From JAJDYQ01 sp963662865 (GTDB lineage Bacteria > Pseudomonadota > Gammaproteobacteria > JAJDYQ01): a stretch of DNA of 64,000 nt. Positions 1 through 8,648 of this stretch are shown piece after piece. The notes under the pieces are model-generated. The model did not search any database. It saw only the letters and a program-made list of their open reading frames with translations, and was not told the origin of the DNA. The position numbers were made by a program, and so were the translations under genes. The stretch spans positions 1,240,001-1,304,000 of the forward strand of contig OY759969.1 of assembly GCA_963662865.1 (NCBI GenBank), in the 5' to 3' direction. Each line of letters opens with the position of its first letter. Positions within the stretch are counted from its first letter, which is position 1.

Positions 1-285
1 ACGCGCATTTTCCGTATTGAGTTCGCCGAGGGTAACATCGCCGGTACATTGAATCGGGTAAACACGAAGCCTTCCCGGTTCGGGTATCAGGAACCGGTCC
101 GGGTCATTGATGATTTCGATTTTTACTTCTATTCCGAGATGACTGGCACGCTGTTGCAGCATATCCGGGTCGGCAATAAACAGCAGTCCGGCACGAATGT
201 CCCGCCTCACCAGTTGCAGGCAGATATCCGGGCCTATACCTGCTGGCTCACCCGGGGTAATAACCAAGCGGGGAAGTGGAGTCAA
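1..285 (-). CDS. pdxA: 4-hydroxythreonine-4-phosphate dehydrogenase, N-terminal part
   Basis: First 95 codons of PdxA, which oxidises 4-phosphohydroxy-L-threonine in pyridoxal phosphate synthesis; the gene runs off the left edge. The frame is open from a TTG at 285 to base 1 with no ATG available. Residues 8-20 read VITPGEPAGIGPD, the family's amino-terminal signature, followed by LQLVRRDIRAGLLFIADPD, the usual start of the fold. It lies 18 bases downstream of surA on the same strand, the lptD-surA-pdxA order common in gammaproteobacteria. The TTG start has only a weak ribosome-binding site, so the start is tentative; the identity is not. Confidence 0.9.
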   Translation of the reverse strand, partial: MTPLPRLVITPGEPAGIGPDICLQLVRRDIRAGLLFIADPDMLQQRASHLGIEVKIEIINDPDRFLIPEPGRLRVYPIQCTGDVTLGELNTENAR

Positions 286-303
286 TGTCTGATGGAAGTG
301 CGG

Positions 304-1689
304 TTAAAGCCGTTTGGGTTGTTCCAGTTTCATTTCAACATAAGCCTCATCGCGCAGCCGGTGCAGCCAGAGTTCAAGCTCTTCTTCCACCTTGCGCTTG
401 CTAATCGTTTCGCGGGCCTTGCTGCGACGATATTCCACTGTTCCGTCGTGTTGACGACGATCATCAACGCGCAGGATATGCCAGCCAAAAGGCGTGCTAA
501 ACGGTTCGCTGACCTCGCCGATTTCAACGGCTTTCATAACATCTTCAAACTCTGGTTCCAGGGTTCCCGGCATAACCCAACCCAGCTCACCACCATCAAC
601 CGCACTGGCGGAATCATCCGAATTGGACCTGGCTAACTGGGAGAAATCTTCACCTGAAAGTATGCGACTTCTCAGTCGCTGGATACGCGAGCGGGCCTCA
701 CTTTCACTAATAATCTGACTGGGCCTGACGAGGATGTGGCGTACTCTGGTTTGCGTGACCATGACCTGCTCTTCACCCTTGATGTCGACAAGCTTGACCA
801 GATGAAAACCACTGGGAGTTCTGATGATGTCGCTGATATCTCCCTTGCTCATATTGGGTACGATTTCCTCGAAAGCACTGGGCAATTCGCTGCGTTTTCT
901 CCAGCCGAGGTCCCCTCCTTCCATCGCCGTTTGTGAATCGGAATATGATGCAGCCATCTGACGAAAGTCAGTACCCGCCTTTAATTCGGCAATGACCTCC
1001 GCCATTTTACTGCGGCGCTTTTCGATTTCTTCCGGAACCGATCCCTCCGGAATGGAGATCAGAATATGTGCAAGCTGATAGCTGTCGGTCGTGCTGCCGC
1101 GCTTTTCAAGATTTTCCAGCAGATGGTCAATTTCCTGCTCTGAAACCTTGATGCGACTCTTAACCTTCTTGCTGCGAATGCGGCCAATCATGATCTCATT
1201 GCGCACATCTTCTCGAAACTGTGAGAAGCTGAAACCATCGCGTTCCAGCAACCGGCGAAACTGCTCCATGCTGAGGCCATTGCTTTCGGCGATCCTCTGA
1301 ACGGTTCTGTTGAGTGTCTGGTCATCAATACGAATACCGGAACGCTCGGCTTCCTGAAGTTGCAGACGTTGTAAAATCAGGCGTTCAGTAACCTGCTTTG
1401 CCAGTACATAGATGGGAGGAGAGGGTATATTTTGTTCTCTCAGATCCAAACGGACCTTGTTGATTCGTGAATCAAGTTCACTTTGCATGATGACATCGTC
1501 ATTGACCAGCGCAACAATCCGATCAAGTTCGACGATGTCGGTAATCGATACATCGGCTTGCTGTGCGGTCGCTATTGTGACCATCAACAACAGGTATGCC
1601 ACCAGCAAAATTTTGACTGGGGCCAATACTCGAGTACGCCAATGATTCGGCGATTTCAGGTTTGCTTTAGTAGTGTGTGCGGTCATCAT
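304..1689 (-). CDS. surA: Periplasmic chaperone / peptidyl-prolyl isomerase SurA
   Basis: SurA escorts outer-membrane proteins, including LptD, across the periplasm to the BAM complex. From the ATG at 1689 it is 461 residues, near the family length. A hydrophobic signal segment (VKILLVAYLLLMVTIATAQQ) is followed by the SurA N-domain (about 50-190) and two parvulin domains (about 203-301 and 315-409), each with the GGDLGW/GGELGW motif. The frame is open 44 codons further upstream into lptD, but the ATG pair at 1689/1686, just before the signal peptide, is the sensible start. This gives a 23-base overlap with the end of lptD and suggests translational coupling. Confidence 0.93.
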   Translation of the reverse strand: MMTAHTTKANLKSPNHWRTRVLAPVKILLVAYLLLMVTIATAQQADVSITDIVELDRIVALVNDDVIMQSELDSRINKVRLDLREQNIPSPPIYVLAKQVTERLILQRLQLQEAERSGIRIDDQTLNRTVQRIAESNGLSMEQFRRLLERDGFSFSQFREDVRNEIMIGRIRSKKVKSRIKVSEQEIDHLLENLEKRGSTTDSYQLAHILISIPEGSVPEEIEKRRSKMAEVIAELKAGTDFRQMAASYSDSQTAMEGGDLGWRKRSELPSAFEEIVPNMSKGDISDIIRTPSGFHLVKLVDIKGEEQVMVTQTRVRHILVRPSQIISESEARSRIQRLRSRILSGEDFSQLARSNSDDSASAVDGGELGWVMPGTLEPEFEDVMKAVEIGEVSEPFSTPFGWHILRVDDRRQHDGTVEYRRSKARETISKRKVEEELELWLHRLRDEAYVEMKLEQPKRL

Positions 1690-4018
1690 GTTCATCATTA
1701 TGGTGATTGTAACCGGGCAGGCCGGTTTGCAGAAAATTACTGACATCGTCTCCGATACTGCCAAGTCCCTTAAGTTCAACCTCAAAAAAGACATCAGTAT
1801 CCAAGTCGTCTTTAACGCCATTCACCCAGCGTCTCGCTAGCAGACGGGTTTTCCAACAGCAACCTTCATATTCTACGCCGACAAAGGTGTCGAGTGTCTG
1901 ATTATGTTTAAGAGAGTAGTTCCAGCGTCCGATGCCGCGCCAGCGGTTCGCACGATCAAGTGGCCAGAGAAATGAAACATCGGTTTGCCTAAGATAATCC
2001 ATTCGGTGACGGTAAGCCAGATTAATAATCTTGTTATCCGCAGGCTGATATTTCATGCGATAGACGGTCCGCTCTGTCTTGCCGGTTTCAGGGTCCCAAT
2101 GCAGCAAGGCACCGGCAAGGAACCGATCATAAGGGCGATAACGTATTTCACCAATGATCGGTGAGGAGTCGTCCGTATCCGGAGAATCGTTCGGTAGCGT
2201 AACGTCACGGTCACTAAAGTAATAAATCTGTCCCAGGGTCATGGCCAGTTTCTCAGCACCGCCGAATTGTTCCACGAAGCGGCTGGTAATACCAACGCTG
2301 ACCTGCTCCGTATCGCCGATTCTGTCGATACCACTGAAGCGATTTTCGCTGAATAAGGTCGATGAATTGTAATCGAACAACCCGGTATCAAATATCGGAA
2401 TCTGTGCCTGCCGGCGTTCAGGAATCTTTAAGTAGTAAAAGCGTGGTTCCAGTGTTTGTCGCATGGATTTGCCGGACAGTTCGGTAGAACGATGATAGAA
2501 CAAACCGCTGTCGATACTCAGAATCGGAACCGAACGGTCCGGACTGGAAGGTCTGGCACCCTGGTTATTCAGGGAATAGGTCGTATGACGAATTCCAAAC
2601 CTAGGGCGAATATAATAGCCCGGTTTTTCATAATGATAAGTAACGCTGGGATAGATATCGGCACGTTGACCGGTTACTGCATTGTCCTTATCGAAATCGG
2701 TATATTCCGCGTGAATTGCGGCAACAACGTTATCGGCAAATGGGTCGGTCCAGGCATCAAGCCGTATATGCGGCATACGTTCATAAGGATGGCCGTCGGC
2801 CGCTATGTTTGTGTCGATTGTCTGGTAATCCTGTAGCATTGCATAGATGGACCAGTTGTCGGCGTAGTGACCAAGGGCAACACGACTTTCCAGATGGCGC
2901 CGGCCGGTCAGAGCCGGACCGGAGCCTAAATCCTCAAAGTAACGGCTATCGGATACGCGATGTATCCTGGTGTCCAGTAACCAGCTTCCGGCAATAACGC
3001 CATTGTGCTGATAGTGCACTGCCCAACGGGTACTGTCGCCGGGGCCGATATGCTTATCATCGCCGCTCAGGTATTCCAGGCTGGCCTGACCATAGTTGTT
3101 TTGATTCAGATAGCGGTACTCAGCACCGAGTTGCAGCCCTCTTTCGGACATGTAGCGTGGGCGGAAAGTTGCATCATGGTGCGGCGCGATATTCCAGTAA
3201 ATGGGCATCAGAATTTCTGCGCCCCTGCTGTCGGAATGTGAAAAGCGTGGCGTTAACAGCCCTGTCTGGCGGCGGTCGTCAATCGGAAAATTGATATACG
3301 GCGTATAGAGTATGGGAATATCGAGAAACTCAACTTTAACGTTCTTCCCCTCACCTCGACCGGTGGTATCGTCCAGGGTCAGTTCCTCCGCTTCCAGTTG
3401 CCAGATTGTCCGCTCCGGCGGACAGGTCGTGTAACCCCGTACATCGTCAAGACTGATTCGTTCTCCTGCCCGTATCTGCGTGGCGGAGCCGCGTGAATAA
3501 GGCGCTCTGGTAGAAAAAGCTGTTTCGGTAAATGTCTTTTCGTCCCTGTTAAAATCCAGATGTGCCCACCGGGCGGTTACCCTGATATCGCTATCTTGGT
3601 ATACGACCTCACCGTCTGCGTCCACCTGACCGATTGGCTTGTCGTAAGCAATATCATTGGCCCGCAGGGATTGGTCAGCTCGTTTCATGGAGACATTACC
3701 GTGTAAAACCGATTTTTTGTCACGTTCAATAATGACTCGATCCGCTTCGATTTCAATCGGAGAGGACCGCCTGAGTGCCATACGCTCTTCATGGGTCAGC
3801 CTGTCCGGAGCCATTTCGGTGATACATGAGGGCAATGAATAATCAATGTCTGCCCTGATGCGGGATGGGGCACTTTGTGGGCAGGCCCGAGAGGGGTGGT
3901 CATTACCGGGCTCGCAGTGCCATAGGGAATGAGTGCCTGCTCGTACCTGATGATCAGGCAGTAAAAGGCTGGCCATTGTAAACATCAGAAAACACAGGAT
4001 TTTATTAATTCTTTTCAC
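1667..4018 (-). CDS. lptD: LPS-assembly outer-membrane protein LptD
   Basis: LptD, with the lipoprotein LptE, inserts lipopolysaccharide into the outer leaflet of the outer membrane. The 783-residue product starts with a GTG and a signal peptide (residues 1-27), followed by a periplasmic beta-jellyroll of the OstA type and a C-terminal beta-barrel. Cysteines near the N-terminus and an adjacent pair in EGCCWKT (residues 720-721) match the two-disulphide pattern needed for function in Escherichia coli. It is the first gene of an lptD-surA-pdxA run and encodes a client of the chaperone made by its neighbour. Confidence 0.95.
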   Translation of the reverse strand: MKRINKILCFLMFTMASLLLPDHQVRAGTHSLWHCEPGNDHPSRACPQSAPSRIRADIDYSLPSCITEMAPDRLTHEERMALRRSSPIEIEADRVIIERDKKSVLHGNVSMKRADQSLRANDIAYDKPIGQVDADGEVVYQDSDIRVTARWAHLDFNRDEKTFTETAFSTRAPYSRGSATQIRAGERISLDDVRGYTTCPPERTIWQLEAEELTLDDTTGRGEGKNVKVEFLDIPILYTPYINFPIDDRRQTGLLTPRFSHSDSRGAEILMPIYWNIAPHHDATFRPRYMSERGLQLGAEYRYLNQNNYGQASLEYLSGDDKHIGPGDSTRWAVHYQHNGVIAGSWLLDTRIHRVSDSRYFEDLGSGPALTGRRHLESRVALGHYADNWSIYAMLQDYQTIDTNIAADGHPYERMPHIRLDAWTDPFADNVVAAIHAEYTDFDKDNAVTGQRADIYPSVTYHYEKPGYYIRPRFGIRHTTYSLNNQGARPSSPDRSVPILSIDSGLFYHRSTELSGKSMRQTLEPRFYYLKIPERRQAQIPIFDTGLFDYNSSTLFSENRFSGIDRIGDTEQVSVGITSRFVEQFGGAEKLAMTLGQIYYFSDRDVTLPNDSPDTDDSSPIIGEIRYRPYDRFLAGALLHWDPETGKTERTVYRMKYQPADNKIINLAYRHRMDYLRQTDVSFLWPLDRANRWRGIGRWNYSLKHNQTLDTFVGVEYEGCCWKTRLLARRWVNGVKDDLDTDVFFEVELKGLGSIGDDVSNFLQTGLPGYNHHNDEHDDRTHY

Positions 4019-4100
4019 ACAACAATCCGTGTTTATAGGTCACGCCATAAGTCACAGGTTATTCGCTTTATGCACAAGCGATACATTCTTTCGCCATAAA

Positions 4101-5072
4101 CTAAAAGGAACGATCCACGGTAAAACCGGCCAGCCCCGTGAGCGCTTGGCGGTAGAGATTGTCGCTGAGGCAAACCAGGCAACCTATGGCACAGTCTGCC
4201 TCTTGCCGCGCAAGATCACGAGTGTATGCGATACTATTGGTTGACTCAATAATGCCCAGAATGCTGTTAATGTTGTCCAGGCCGCCTTCCTCAATGGCCT
4301 TGCGGATGATGGCCGTCTCATTTACAGATGCGCTACGGATAGCATGAATTAACGGCAAAGTCGGCTTGCCCTCTGCGAGATCATCGCCGATGTTCTTACC
4401 AATTTCCTGAGAAGAGGTCGCGTCATAATCCAAGGCATCATCAATTAGCTGAAAGGCTGTACCCAGATGCATACCATATTTTGCCAGCGCATCTTCGGTT
4501 GATTCGTCTTTCTGTGACAGGACGGCACCGAGGCGGGTTGCCGCTTCAAATAATTTGGCTGTTTTGGACTGTATAACACCAATGTATTGTTCTTCTGTTG
4601 TGTCAGGGTCATTGCGGTTCATTAGCTGCATGACCTCGCCCTCAGCGATGGTATTGGTAGTCTCGGCCAGAATATCCATGACCCGCATCTGATTGATATT
4701 GACCATCATTTGAAAGGCTCTGGAATACAGAAAGTCGCCGACCAGGACGCTGGCCTCATTGCCCCAGATCGCGTTTGCAGTATCTTTACCACGCCTCATT
4801 TCCGAGGCATCGACAACATCGTCGTGCAATAGAGTTGCCGTGTGGATGAATTCAATGATGGAGGCGACCTGTATATGGTCATCACCCGGATAGTCGCAGG
4901 CTCTGGCAGCCAGTAAAGCCAGCAATGGACGCAGACGCTTGCCGCCGCTATTGATAATGTATGAACCTAACTGGTTGATCAGAACGGTGTCAGAGCTGAG
5001 CCGGTCCATAATCAGACGGTCCACCGCCTGCATATCGTTACTGACCAAATTGAGGATGTCGGCCTGCGACAT
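4101..5072 (-). CDS. ispB: Octaprenyl/polyprenyl diphosphate synthase
   Basis: Trans-prenyltransferase that elongates farnesyl diphosphate with isopentenyl units to make the quinone side chain. The first aspartate-rich motif is in LLHDDVVD and the second in LIDDALDYDA; GKRLRPLL near the N-terminus binds diphosphate. The frame is open to 5234, but starting at the ATG at 5072 (MSQADILNLV) gives 323 residues and aligns with the E. coli IspB start. ATGs at 5087, 5096 and 5105 cannot be excluded. It diverges from rplU. Confidence 0.92.
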   Translation of the reverse strand: MSQADILNLVSNDMQAVDRLIMDRLSSDTVLINQLGSYIINSGGKRLRPLLALLAARACDYPGDDHIQVASIIEFIHTATLLHDDVVDASEMRRGKDTANAIWGNEASVLVGDFLYSRAFQMMVNINQMRVMDILAETTNTIAEGEVMQLMNRNDPDTTEEQYIGVIQSKTAKLFEAATRLGAVLSQKDESTEDALAKYGMHLGTAFQLIDDALDYDATSSQEIGKNIGDDLAEGKPTLPLIHAIRSASVNETAIIRKAIEEGGLDNINSILGIIESTNSIAYTRDLARQEADCAIGCLVCLSDNLYRQALTGLAGFTVDRSF

Positions 5073-5215
5073 GGCCAGCGTTTGCATGGAAGCCATTTGG
5101 CCCATAAGCGCCTGTATTCCGGTTAAAAAGGCGCACATTCTAGCCGTGAACCGCCAGCAAAACCAGTTTATGCCACAGTATCCGGGCAAAACCGAAAATT
5201 TCGAGCTAATCCGCA

Positions 5216-5244
5216 TTGACGCCAGACGGCGCAATCATTACAAT
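5216..5244 (+). promoter_or_regulatory. Sigma-70 promoter for rplU-rpmA
   Basis: TTGACG (5216-5221) and TACAAT (5239-5244) are separated by 17 bases, close to consensus. Transcription would start near 5251, giving a leader of about 148 bases before rplU. It lies in the 326-base gap between the divergent ispB and rplU starts. Confidence 0.65.
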
Positions 5245-5273
5245 CCGCGTCCCTTGGGGTATCATGTATCATT

Positions 5274-5304
5274 AAAATCAGTGACCAATAAAGTCACTGA
5301 TTTT
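5274..5304 (+). promoter_or_regulatory. Stem-loop in the rplU leader
   Basis: Perfect 12-bp inverted repeat: AAAATCAGTGAC (5274-5285) pairs with GTCACTGATTTT (5293-5304) around a 7-base loop. It lies downstream of the predicted promoter and about 95 bases before the rplU start, so it would be transcribed. No U-run beyond TTTT follows, so a simple terminator is not clear. Autogenous control by L21 or attenuation is possible but unproven. Confidence 0.5.
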
Positions 5305-5398
5305 GAAAGGAGCGCAAAAACGCATTTTGCTCTCCCTACCCTGACAGGTCCGGGACGGGCTTGTTCAGGCTTCCCTGGATATTTAGAACGGAATTACC

Positions 5399-5710
5399 AT
5401 GCAAGCAGTGATTAAGACAGGCGGTAAGCAATACCGCGTTTCAGAAGGTGACAGAATTCGCGTTGAAAGCCTGGAAGCCGGGGCGGGCGATGCTGTAGAG
5501 TTCGATCAGGTTTTGATGCTCGCGGACGGTGAAAACAGCAAAGTGGGCGACCCTGTTGTCGATGGCAGCAAGGTGAGCGGTAAGGTGGTCGCTCATGGCC
5601 GCAGCAGGAAAGTGCGTATCATTAAATTCAAGCGCCGCAAGCACCATATGAAGCGCCAGGGGCATCGTCAGAATTATACCGAGGTTGAAATTACCGGTAT
5701 TTCCGGTTAA
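5399..5710 (+). CDS. rplU: 50S ribosomal protein L21
   Basis: Ribosomal protein L21, 103 residues, which binds 23S rRNA in the large subunit. It starts MQAVIKTGGKQYRV and contains the conserved KFKRRKHHMKRQGHRQ segment near the C-terminus. It is followed 36 bases later by rpmA, the universal L21-L27 pair, and the two are probably co-transcribed from the promoter near 5216. Confidence 0.98.
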   Translation: MQAVIKTGGKQYRVSEGDRIRVESLEAGAGDAVEFDQVLMLADGENSKVGDPVVDGSKVSGKVVAHGRSRKVRIIKFKRRKHHMKRQGHRQNYTEVEITGISG

Positions 5711-5746
5711 TCAACCGGCTAAAACCATTACAGAGGCTAGACCAAA

Positions 5747-6004
5747 ATGGCTCATAAAAAAGCAGGCGGCAGTACCAGAAACGGCCGTGACTCGAAATCC
5801 AAAAGACTGGGCGTGAAGCGCTTCAGTGGTGAACATGTTGTGGCTGGCAACATCATTATCCGCCAGCGGGGTACCCGTGTTCGTCCTGGTATCAATGTTG
5901 GCTGCGGTCGTGACCACACTCTTTTTGCCAAAACAGACGGCAGGATTGCATTTGAAATCAGAGGGCCGAACAAGCGTCAGCAGGTCAGTGTTTATCCCGC
6001 CTGA
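5747..6004 (+). CDS. rpmA: 50S ribosomal protein L27
   Basis: Ribosomal protein L27, 85 residues, whose N-terminal tail reaches the peptidyl-transferase centre. It starts MAHKKAGGSTRNGRDS, the typical proteobacterial form without a cleaved N-terminal extension. It ends just before a good intrinsic terminator, which separates it from the downstream obgE genes. Confidence 0.98.
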   Translation: MAHKKAGGSTRNGRDSKSKRLGVKRFSGEHVVAGNIIIRQRGTRVRPGINVGCGRDHTLFAKTDGRIAFEIRGPNKRQQVSVYPA

Positions 6005-6025
6005 GTAAAATCGCTTCAGATTGAC

Positions 6026-6053
6026 AAAAGCCCTATCCTGAGCGGGGCTTTTT
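6026..6053 (+). terminator. Rho-independent terminator after rpmA
   Basis: AAAAGCCC (6026-6033) pairs with GGGCTTTT (6045-6052) around an 11-base loop and runs into a T stretch. It ends the rplU-rpmA transcript, so the following membrane protein gene and obgE need their own promoter or read-through. Confidence 0.85.
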
Positions 6054-6070
6054 GTTTAGGTGGTTTATCT

Positions 6071-7612
6071 ATGAGCCATACGAAAGAAGAGATTGCTCTG
6101 GCTGTACTCATCTCCGTGGTAGCGGTTACCGGCTATATGTTCGTAGTTTCTGGTCAGCTAGCCGGATTCTCGGATGATAGCGCGACATATCTAATAATGG
6201 CAGATGTGCTGTCTCCTTTTGCGGATATTCCGGAAAGCTTTTTATCTTCTTTTGAATATTTTTATCTGCCCCCGGGCTTTGCCTTCGTGCTGGCCGCTCT
6301 GGGCGGCGGTATAAGAACCGGTCATTTACTGGTTCTCATGGAATTACTTCTCGCCTTGTACGTACTGTACAGATATTTTTCCAGAATCACTGATCCCGGA
6401 ACCGCGCTGTTGACGTTAGCTATTTTTATCTCTCTTCCAGGCTTGTGGATAGAGATGCTGAAAATCATGCCTGAAAATCAGTATATTCTTTTATCAGCGG
6501 TAATTTTGCTTTTATTCAGTCACACCAGACAGGACGCATATTGCCATAAACAACTGAGCCTGATTTTCTTAATGATGGCCACCTTGATTATGACCCGCAC
6601 CATAGGGATTACCCTGCTTCCGGCCCTGATTCTCTGGTATCTCGTAAAAAACAGATCAGCGCTAATAAGAATTGATTTCTATGTAGCGAGCCTTTGGCTT
6701 GTTATACCACTGGCTGGCTGGTATCTATTTAAGCCGGAAATACAGCATTCATATTTTTCCGATTTAATCAGAACACAAAATGATAGCTCTCTGTTTTTAT
6801 ATTTTGTTGAAAGAATATCGAATAATTGTGTTGCAATTTATAAAGCATGGTTGCAGAACATAATCCTTTTTTCGGAAAATCAGAATATTGAGCGCATCTT
6901 GATTTGTATCATATTCGGCATATCTTTTTTTATTGGCTGGTATAAAAATAAATATGAAATCCATAATCTTTATCTGATGTTTTATCTTTTTTTGCTATTA
7001 ATATGGCCATATCCCAACGAGATGGAAAGGTTTCTATATCCAGCAATGCCATTTATGATTATTAATTTTTTATCAGGCATCAAAGAGATTGGCTATAATG
7101 ATAAACTGAAAATAAAAATATCAAGCGTAGCCTCGGCGATATTTATTCTGGTTTTGACATTGCCCGCACTGATACATATCTACAATCGTAATCAGCTAGG
7201 GCTATATCAGTATGGCCAGAATATCACTAATGTGGTTGAGCTTTACACAATACCATCCTTGAATGAAGCTATAGCTACTGCATTGATATGGAATAAAATA
7301 CAGGCGGAAATGCGTGATATGCAGAGAGATTTCGATGAAGACGCCAGATTCATATCAGCCAAACCTCAGTTTTTTACATACTTGAGTGGCTATTACGCAG
7401 AATTTATGCCTGATACCGAAAATGTAAATATAAATGAACTGTTAAATTACATAGAAGACTTGAAAGTAACACACATTATCATATTACCTTTCATACATGA
7501 ATATGAAAGTTTGATCGACAGACTGACTTCATATATCGCCAATAAAATAGTGGTAAAATATTCCGCAGGCGCAAAAACGCAGAACATCATTACCATTTTT
7601 ATCATGCAATAA
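6071..7612 (+). CDS. Multi-membrane-span GT-C-type glycosyltransferase-like protein
   Basis: A 513-residue integral membrane protein with about nine or ten hydrophobic segments. An acidic pair in the first external loop (FSDDSATYL, residues 35-43) resembles the catalytic loop of GT-C glycosyltransferases (ArnT/PMT type), which use polyprenyl-phosphate sugars; the C-terminal 120 residues form a soluble region. Substrate is unknown. AGGTGG lies about 8 bases before the ATG. The gene is much richer in A+T than its neighbours and separates rpmA from obgE, which are usually adjacent, so it looks acquired. It ends one base before obgE and may be translationally linked to it. Confidence 0.6.
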   Translation: MSHTKEEIALAVLISVVAVTGYMFVVSGQLAGFSDDSATYLIMADVLSPFADIPESFLSSFEYFYLPPGFAFVLAALGGGIRTGHLLVLMELLLALYVLYRYFSRITDPGTALLTLAIFISLPGLWIEMLKIMPENQYILLSAVILLLFSHTRQDAYCHKQLSLIFLMMATLIMTRTIGITLLPALILWYLVKNRSALIRIDFYVASLWLVIPLAGWYLFKPEIQHSYFSDLIRTQNDSSLFLYFVERISNNCVAIYKAWLQNIILFSENQNIERILICIIFGISFFIGWYKNKYEIHNLYLMFYLFLLLIWPYPNEMERFLYPAMPFMIINFLSGIKEIGYNDKLKIKISSVASAIFILVLTLPALIHIYNRNQLGLYQYGQNITNVVELYTIPSLNEAIATALIWNKIQAEMRDMQRDFDEDARFISAKPQFFTYLSGYYAEFMPDTENVNINELLNYIEDLKVTHIIILPFIHEYESLIDRLTSYIANKIVVKYSAGAKTQNIITIFIMQ

Positions 7613-7613
7613 C

Positions 7614-8648
7614 ATGAAGTTTATTGATGAAGTCAAGATACGTGTCACCGCTGGAAAAGGTGGTAACGGCTGCGTCAGCTTTCGTCGAGAGAAATACATT
7701 CCCCGCGGTGGCCCTGATGGTGGCGATGGTGGTGACGGAGGCAGTATTTATCTGCAAGCAAGCGAGTCATTAACGACGCTTGCGGATTATCGACATAAAA
7801 GAACCTTCAATGCTGAAAATGGTCAGCCCGGCATGGGGAAAGAACGCACAGGCATCAGTGGTAACGATCTATATATTGAGGTTCCCGTCGGTACACGGGT
7901 CAATGATATTGAGACACAGGAAATCATTGGCGACCTGACCGAACACGAACAAACCCTGCTTGTTGCCAAAGGTGGGTTTCATGGACTTGGGAATACACGC
8001 TACAAAAGTTCGACAAACCGCGCCCCTCGCCAGTCAACCAATGGCACGCCCGGAGAAGAACGTGAACTGCACTTGGAGCTTAACATACTGGCCGATGTGG
8101 GTCTGTTGGGTCTGCCGAATGCGGGCAAGTCAACATTGATTTCTCAAGTTTCGGCGGCGCGTCCCCGGATAGCAGATTATCCGTTTACCACACTGCACCC
8201 GCAGTTAGGTGTCGTCTCTATTCAGCCTCACCGCAGCTTTACGATGGCAGATATACCAGGGCTGATCAGAGGCGCATCCGAAGGTGCGGGGCTGGGCATC
8301 CAGTTTTTAAGGCATCTGCGCCGTACCAGGATATTGTTGCACCTGGTAGATATTATGCCGCTGGACGAACATGAAGACCCTGTCGAACATGTACGGACAT
8401 TGATACACGAATTGCGGCAATTTGATCAGCAACTGGCGGAAAAGGAACGCTGGCTGATTCTGAACAAGCTGGATTTGATGCCGGCAGATGAAGCCGATGA
8501 ACATTGTAACAATATAGTCGAAAAGCTTGGGTGGACCGGACGAGTTTACCGGATATCCGCAGCCAGCGGTCAGGGGACACACAAGCTGATTACCGATATT
8601 ATGAATCATCTTGAGAAACTGGCTGGAGAGGCGCAAAAACAGAAATGA
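7614..8648 (+). CDS. obgE: Obg-family GTPase
   Basis: Essential GTPase involved in late 50S subunit assembly and the stringent response. The glycine-rich Obg domain occupies residues 1-158, followed by the G domain with the P-loop GLPNAGKST, switch sequence DIPGLIRGA and NKLD. At 344 residues it lacks the longer acidic C-terminal tail of some homologues. Its ATG is one base after the stop of the preceding membrane protein gene, and its end overlaps proB by 4 bases (ATGA). Confidence 0.97.
   Translation: MKFIDEVKIRVTAGKGGNGCVSFRREKYIPRGGPDGGDGGDGGSIYLQASESLTTLADYRHKRTFNAENGQPGMGKERTGISGNDLYIEVPVGTRVNDIETQEIIGDLTEHEQTLLVAKGGFHGLGNTRYKSSTNRAPRQSTNGTPGEERELHLELNILADVGLLGLPNAGKSTLISQVSAARPRIADYPFTTLHPQLGVVSIQPHRSFTMADIPGLIRGASEGAGLGIQFLRHLRRTRILLHLVDIMPLDEHEDPVEHVRTLIHELRQFDQQLAEKERWLILNKLDLMPADEADEHCNNIVEKLGWTGRVYRISAASGQGTHKLITDIMNHLEKLAGEAQKQK

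Noticed and set aside
49..636. 195-codon plus-strand frame at the left edge
   Set aside because: It is antisense to pdxA and surA, which have clear family motifs.
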